Of a DNA stretch of 64,000 nt, positions 58,244-64,000 are shown piece after piece. Made by a program: the position numbers and the translations under genes. Source of the stretch: Sciurus carolinensis (Eukaryota > Chordata > Mammalia > Rodentia > Sciuridae). The stretch is taken from NCBI RefSeq assembly GCF_902686445.1, contig NC_062223.1:56879998-56943997 (forward strand), in the 5' to 3' direction. The first letter of the stretch is position 1; the number at the start of each line of letters is the position of its first letter. The notes under the pieces are model-generated. The model worked only from the letters and a program-made list of their open reading frames with translations. It ran no database searches and was not told the origin of the DNA.

Positions 58244-60385
58244 AAGTATCAGTTTTTGACTTAAGATTTTTAAGATGAAAGATTTAAAAACTGGATTAAG
58301 ATTACACAGAGAATCTATATATTTAAGATAATAATTTGACATTTATAATTTTAACTTATTCAACTTGCAAGAGTTCATGCTTAGAAAGACTGCTTGCTCA
58401 GTCACCAACCACCCTGCCAGGCATCTAAGGAGCTTTAGAGAAGCAGGTATGTTAAATTTATGAATGCAGTCTAAAATGTTTAGGACAATCTAATTATCCA
58501 AGTTTGCAAATAGTATTAATTGTTTAGGGCAATTCAATCTGTTGAGCCTGAAGTAATGAAATGCCAATCAATAACTAGTGGAAACAAACTTAACTGATAC
58601 AAAAAATCCTGAATTTACAGAAGAGATTTGTAAGAAAATCCAGGTTTAAAAATAAAGACTTCAGTAAGTTGAAAATTAAACCTAAACCTTGGAGAATTAA
58701 CTCTAAGAAGTTATTGTGGGGTATAAAGGTACTCTTCTATATTAACAAATTTTATTAAAGGTTTCGTTTTCAAGTGAATGATTTTTATATGAATGGCCAG
58801 AAGAAAAAATGAACCCCAGACAGCACTATGTCCTGTCTCCAGTTTTTCCCATGAAGGTTCACCTTCGTTCTACACTATAAGACTTTCAGAGATGTGCCAA
58901 CATTGCTTGGAAAATGTTAGGGAGACAGCATTGGGAAATAAACAGAACCACCCAGGACCACTGCCTGGAGACTAAAATGTGACACAGGGCTTGGCTGCTT
59001 TCTCCAGATTTTTTTTTTAAATGATTTCCAGTCAACGTATCATAGTATGCCTGATAAATTGCTTGGTTGAGACATCAAGAGAAATGAGAAGATGATGCTT
59101 CCATTGATTCATGAGAATAATCAACCTAAAATCATTTCCAAGCCATGTAGAGCTATGTACCTCTTTCTCAATGAAACATCCTACACTGTTCACCGTCAGG
59201 CAAGGGTTTAACTGGATTTATAAGTGCTCAGCCTTAAAAATGATCTTCACCTACTTTTAGATAATGGGTGGGCAGAAAGAATCCCACTAAACTCTTATTT
59301 TTCTTCAAGACTTGTAAACTCAACATATTTGCAAAGTTGGGGCCCCTGAATTCACTTACTCATCTCATTCAGGCAGCCAGCGCCCTCTAGGTGCCAAGCA
59401 CTGAGGGAGGCAATGGAGACCCAGTTATGACTCAGTCCTCCTCAACTGTGGCTGCAAACCCAATGGATGGGACAGACAGGAACACAGCTCAGACAGAAAT
59501 GGAAGGCTAAACAGGGAGTTGAGCAAAGGTCACCAAACGCAAACTGCACTGGGTCCAGACAGCATTTCTACATCCACCAACCAAGTCCCAACACAAAGAA
59601 TCTGACAGGTTCCAAAGTCCAAGCACTCATGCTCTCTGCTAGACTGCTCTCAGCTCCAAGCAGGAATGTGGCAAAGGCAAGGAGCCTGGACAGCCAGGCC
59701 TCACTCACCCCAGCCTTCCCCAGAGGATAGTTCTGGGGCAGTTCAGACAAGTCCTGTCCTCTCCAGGCCCCAGGTTCCTCATCTATATAAGAAAGGAGCT
59801 GGATTAAGCCATCCCAAAGGTTCCTCTCTGCCTGGCATCCTGAGTTTAAAAGCTGGTAGGAAGAAAAACAGGCACAGTGAAGGTCTTATGAAGCATCTCC
59901 TCCCACACAGTTGCCAAACAGGTAACTCCATTTCCTAATCTCCAGAGTTCCTCACTGCTGATTTCACCCCTCAGATCACTATTTTGAAAGCCCACGCAGA
60001 TTCTTTTAAACATATAAAATGGGTGCGAATATCTTATACATCTGGCACAATTAACTAGTCCTGAGCGGTAACTGCCCTTTTAGACCGAGTGCTCTCCCCT
60101 TTGACCCAATTCCCACGTGAGCCTTCTCAGTCACAAATGCTACCTGCATGGCCCTGCAAGGTGAATTTGCAAACCCTGGAATGGAATCACTATGACCAAC
60201 TCACAATAGTGAATCTGTAACAGGCCATGCTATTTAAACACTAAGAAACAGGGCACAATCTTGCCAAGTGTCCCTGGCTACACCAGGCATTATGTTAAAC
60301 TGTATAGGCACATTATTCCACGCCCATTTTTCTCCTGGAGGAAATGGATGCTCAGGACCCAGAGCAGATCAGAAGGATGAATTCG

Positions 60386-60460
60386 GGGCTGGGGATGTGG
60401 CTCAGTGGCGGAGCTTTCATTTGCCTAGCATGTGCAAGGCCCTGGATTTCCAACCAGGGT
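60386..60460 (+). repeat. ID SINE, truncated
   Basis: ggggctggggatgtggctca followed by cttgcctagcatgtgcaagg is clear; the B-box (ggatttccaaccaggg) is altered and no A tail follows. Confidence 0.75.
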
Positions 60461-62037
60461 GTAATGGCTCCCCGCAGCCTTCCAGCTCATCAGAAAGGCA
60501 AAGCCTACAGTGGCACAAAGATAGAGTATATACAGATCAGCTCCCAAATCTCCACTGCTAACCAGTCTAATTGCAAAAGGTCCTCTTCCAAAGATGGCAA
60601 CCAAGCATATCAAGAAGAAATTCCACTGTGGCCAAAATGTCCTGCTTTAACCAGAACTGAGGCCCTCCAAGCCTCAAACTGTTTGCCTACTACCTCTTGA
60701 GGAAATACAGATATGAAGAGAAAGAAGTCCACAAAAGTTACCGGAAAATACATCAAAAAGGAAAGGGGCTGTTAAACTAGGAGATCCAGTTTCAGAGTTT
60801 TCCAAGAGCTGCTTACATCACTGTGTCAGGAATTCAAATGCCACTCAGGGCTTAAAGTACAATTTCAACAGTCCCAATACAAGCTATCTGCTATGAAAAG
60901 CGCAGGTGAAAGAGTCATAAATTATTTCAGCTTTGCACACGTCCTGCTTTGCCTCAGTGTCGTGGGGAACAAGCATTGGTAGAACCCAGGAGGCAGAAAT
61001 GACTTCATCATGACTCCTGAGAACCCATCTCTAACTCGGCACATTTTTAATATGGGGCTGTTTCAGAGGGTAGCTAAAAGTAGGAAGAATCTGTAATGGT
61101 CCTGAATTCATGTGATATTATATTTACAACTTCCTCTCTCGTGAATCAAAAAAAGCAAAATAGAACCTCAAGATTAGAGGGATGATTAAATAGATTTTTC
61201 CACTAGGATTTACACACCCTGGCTCTTGGCAAAAGACTGGGAGTAGAGGAGTAACTGAAGGATCCAGAAGGAGGGAGGGTCATTATGCTTTTCAAATGGA
61301 CTCCCTGAGAGATCATGTTGTTTCTTCAAGGGAAAGACATGCTAAATGATGCTGTAAAAAGAAATCAGATTGCAGATAGATATTAGTTCTTCTCTGCTAA
61401 TAAAACTGCAGCCTGTTAGCAGAGTATAACTATGGTTCTGAAAAGTAGTCTTCATAAAGCAAAGATCTTCTCCAAACTCCAAAGACTCCGTGGGCTTCCT
61501 GGAGGCCCTTAGTGTTCTCAGAAACAGTCTGGGCTGTGCACACCGCCTGCCCCCACCCCCGCCACTCTCCAGTCTCTTTCCCTTGGGTGAATAAAGTCCT
61601 GGGGACTATGCTCGGCCTTACCTGCTCAGTTTTCCATTTCTGCTCAGGAATCATACCAGAGACCCTCACAAGTCCCTGTGTCCCTGCAGGACAGTTGCAT
61701 TCAGTTGGAAAAATCCCAGACTGGTAGAACTTGTTTCTGGCTATTGTTCAAGGCAATTGTTCCCCTGAAACCCCAGGGCCTGAGCGGAATGAGATCCTTT
61801 GGTGTGGATGAGTGAGCAAGCCCCAAGTAAGCTCAGGAGTGTAACCTCTGGGGAAGCGAAAGGGTTTGGCTACCAACATTTCCCACCAAACAGGTATGTT
61901 AACTATTTCTCCCCCAGGAGGTTTGCTGGGGCATCTTCTCCTCTAACCACTGCCAGGGCCTATTAAGGAAATCACCTTCAAAGGCTGCACAAGGCCCCCA
62001 AGCAGAGTCCTACCTTACATATTCTAACTTTATTAAT

Positions 62038-62325
62038 GATAATAATAGTCAACTTTAACTGAAGTTTAAAGTTGTGCCAGACCTTAATTCGCTACATGTC
62101 AATAGTGATAATTTCACTACATGCATTATTTCACTTTGTCCTTATAACTCTATGATAAACACAATAACTAACCTTATTAATATTTTCTTTTGTGTCTGGA
62201 CCAGTTGTTACTTAAGATGTTTTCTCCCAGGTAATATGAGATAGATACTAACACCATACCCATTTCAGAGATAAGGAAATGGAGGTTTGGAGAAAATAGG
62301 CCCAAGGGAGGGTTGTACAATTAGG
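62038..62325 (+). repeat. MIR SINE, interrupted
   Basis: A MIR 5' half (about 62038-62165, actttaactgaag ... gtccttataactctatgata) and 3' half (about 62226-62325, catttcagagataaggaaat ...) are separated by about 60 nt of other sequence. Confidence 0.55.
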
Positions 62326-62453
62326 CTACGTTAAAGCAGATCCAAAAGTTGTCAGACCATTTTGTTTATTTATTTTTACACACTTGGATACATTTCTATC
62401 ACATGTATTTGATGTCTCAAAGACATAGTTACTTGAATTCAAAGGCATAAACG

Positions 62454-62541
62454 GGTTGGGGACTTAGCTCAGTGGTAGAGCACCTGCTTAGCATGTGTGA
62501 AGCCCTTAGTTCAATCCCCAACAAAACCTGCCCTGGAAAAC

Positions 62542-62581
<40 letters not shown>
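62454..62581 (+). repeat. ID SINE with 39-A tail
   Basis: ID body ggggacttagctcagtggta ... ccttagttcaatccccaaca, a short non-ID stretch, then 39 uninterrupted As (62543-62581). The intact tail suggests a recent insertion. Antisense to NAV2. Confidence 0.9.
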
Positions 62582-62582
<1 letters not shown>

Positions 62583-63609
62583 AAGCAAGCTACTTCTCTC
62601 TAGGTCCCTACATGGTTTGCAGTACTAGGGCAAGATGACCAAGAACCTGAATATGAATTAATGCAAAGACAGAATTTAGACACTAATACCAGCAAATTTT
62701 GTTTCACCTAGTAGTAGACAAGGGTACAACCAAACTTAGGAGGCTCCAGATAGAGGCAACACAACTCTGCAGAACGTAGGAAAACAGATTTGTGTGTGAA
62801 TCCTGGTTATGCCGTTTACCTAGTCAGAGCACCTTCACTCCCAGGAACCCAGCTTTCCTCCAGTGTGGTACAGTGCTCAGAACACCCAATCCTCAGAAGC
62901 CTTTTGCTGGAGCAGAGCAGAGCAGCTCAGCGTGTGTAGATCTCCAGGCAGCTCAGAGATAACCAGCTCACGTCAGTTGAGGCCAGAAGGCAGGGAGCCT
63001 GCAAGGACTCGGGCGGGGGGTGCAGGCCCGCATTATGAAATACATGACAGAGTCTAATGTGAGAACTTGCTCCTTGCTGCCATAAATGGACAGTGTCCCA
63101 GGAGAGAAGCAGCTTCTACAGACGGTGCCAGGTGCAAGGCCAGTCATTTGGGGTGGAGAGAGGGAAACATGAACCCCATAAAGAGGGCTCCAAGGGGATT
63201 TAGCAGCAATCAGAAGGTTCCTGGCTTGAGTTTCACCCCACAGCACCTTTGTACCAATTTTGTAACTCATTCCTTGGGCAAGTAGGTGGTCCCCTGAGTA
63301 GGCGTGAAATTCCTCCCTTTGGTTTCAGGGGCTTGTTCTAGTTAGAAACCCCAGAGCTTTGGTCCGGATGCCTGAGCCCCTCATTGTTACAATCGGCACC
63401 AGCATGTCTGCTGACCTCAGCTACACAAAGCCCTCTCTTCTCCAAGGCTCCTCAAGAGAGGGTTGCTCATGCTTGGGCCACTGCCGGCCCCCAGCTTTTG
63501 CCAAGGATCTCAATGAGCCCATCCTGGTTTTCTGTTTACCAGAAGATGTTCCTCCTAAACACTGACAGAATTCAGCATATTACGGCTAATCACAGTGAAC
63601 ACTTAAGCA

Positions 63610-63845
63610 CGGTGAAGGGTATTAATAATGGGTTCCAGGCACCATGCTAGGAACTTTACACATCAATCCATAAATGCCTCTCCAGTACCTTATTAGGGAC
63701 AAACTCTTAAGGTCCCCTTTTTATAGATGTGGATAGTGGAGCCTACAGAAGCTAAGTGACCTGCCCAGAGTGCCTGAGCTAATAAACAGAGCTTGATTCG
63801 AACTCAGATCTATCTGATTCTGAAACTGAAGCTCCTCTTAAACAT
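63610..63845 (+). repeat. MIR SINE, near full length
   Basis: caggcaccatgctaggaact, gtccccttttttatagatg-like core, gctaagtgacctgcccagag and gattcgaactcagatctatc follow the MIR consensus. Confidence 0.75.
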
Positions 63846-64000
63846 ATTGATTCAATGTAAGGAAAGGTAAAGATGCTTTTACACAGATCAGCACCATGTA
63901 GGATCTCAGGACTTCCACCTGCTATACAAGCTCCAGACACCTTCATGGAATAAAGTTATACTAAGACAACTCTAAGTAGTTAAAGAAAAGAAGGTGAGGT

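Larger units (their letters stand above)
1..64000 (-). other. NAV2: NAV2 gene body, internal portion (21 exons and their introns)
   Basis: The whole window lies inside one gene transcribed from right to left. Seen: 21 exons whose phases interlock without a stop, all with AG acceptors and GT donors. Known: neuron navigators are vertebrate homologues of C. elegans UNC-53. They are large cytoskeletal proteins with an N-terminal calponin-homology domain in long isoforms, a Ser-rich microtubule-binding middle, coiled coils and a C-terminal AAA+ ATPase; NAV2 is retinoic-acid responsive and supports neurite outgrowth. The assignment to NAV2 rather than NAV1 or NAV3 rests on near-identity over long exons with the human NAV2 sequence as I remember it. 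The gene extends past both ends, so no start, stop, promoter or polyadenylation site is visible. Confidence 0.93.
53066..64000. other. NAV2 intron upstream of exon 1 (partial, right edge)
   Basis: About 10.9 kb without a coding exon that I can recognise. It holds MIR/L2-like fragments, four ID-type SINEs, one L1 tail and a 39-A tract. The preceding NAV2 exon is outside the window. Confidence 0.75.

Noticed and set aside
53066..64000. Search for the preceding NAV2 exon
   Set aside because: No sequence encoding the expected residues before WDDSSSV with a matching donor was found.
1..64000. CRISPR arrays, operons, phage or bacterial systems
   Set aside because: Spliced vertebrate gene structure and mammalian SINEs throughout; no regularly spaced repeats or prokaryotic gene organisation.

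Overview
This is vertebrate nuclear DNA from a single large gene, read on the minus strand. Twenty-one exons with canonical GT..AG borders join into one uninterrupted frame: 3422 nt, 1140 complete codons plus one split base at each end. They encode the central part of neuron navigator 2 (NAV2, also known as unc-53 homolog 2, RAINB1 or HELAD1). The 5' exons (calponin-homology domain) lie beyond the right edge. The exons for the C-terminal AAA+ ATPase lie beyond the left edge. Neither the start codon, the stop codon nor the promoter is in the window.

The repeats point to a squirrel-family rodent (Sciuridae, for example a ground squirrel or marmot). There are tRNA-Ala-like ID SINEs in both orientations, four composite B1+ID SINEs, and two ID variants with a long AT-rich tail, several with visible target-site duplications. 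Old MIR and L2-like fragments are scattered through the introns, and one 5'-truncated L1 tail is present. The species cannot be fixed from what is visible.

Layout from right (5' of the gene) to left (3'): 53066-64000 is a repeat-rich intron. Exons 1-4 (53065 down to 40859) encode the Ser/Thr-rich, presumably disordered, microtubule-associated region. Exons 5-8 (40194 to 34633) include two small frame-neutral exons and end in a Ser-rich block. Exons 9-13 (28716 to 17073) encode a short Ser-rich link, a 24-nt microexon, the first coiled coil and a polybasic tract. Exon 14 is a 9-nt microexon (Val-Asn-Glu) inside that polybasic tract. Exons 15-17 (14421 to 5773) encode the rest of the basic/Ser-rich segment and the second coiled coil. 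Exons 18-21... in this numbering 17-21 end at 529 and lead to the threshold of the AAA+ domain.

The main points of interest are the microexon and cassette architecture (9, 24, 45 and 66 nt, all frame-neutral), C-rich intronic tracts with G-quadruplex potential on the opposite strand next to two splice sites, a possible in-frame alternative N-terminus upstream of exon 8, and a double retrotransposon insertion that left three copies of one target site. I saw no second protein gene, tRNA, rRNA, CRISPR array or other unrelated system. Comparisons with human NAV2 are from memory of the family, not from an alignment.
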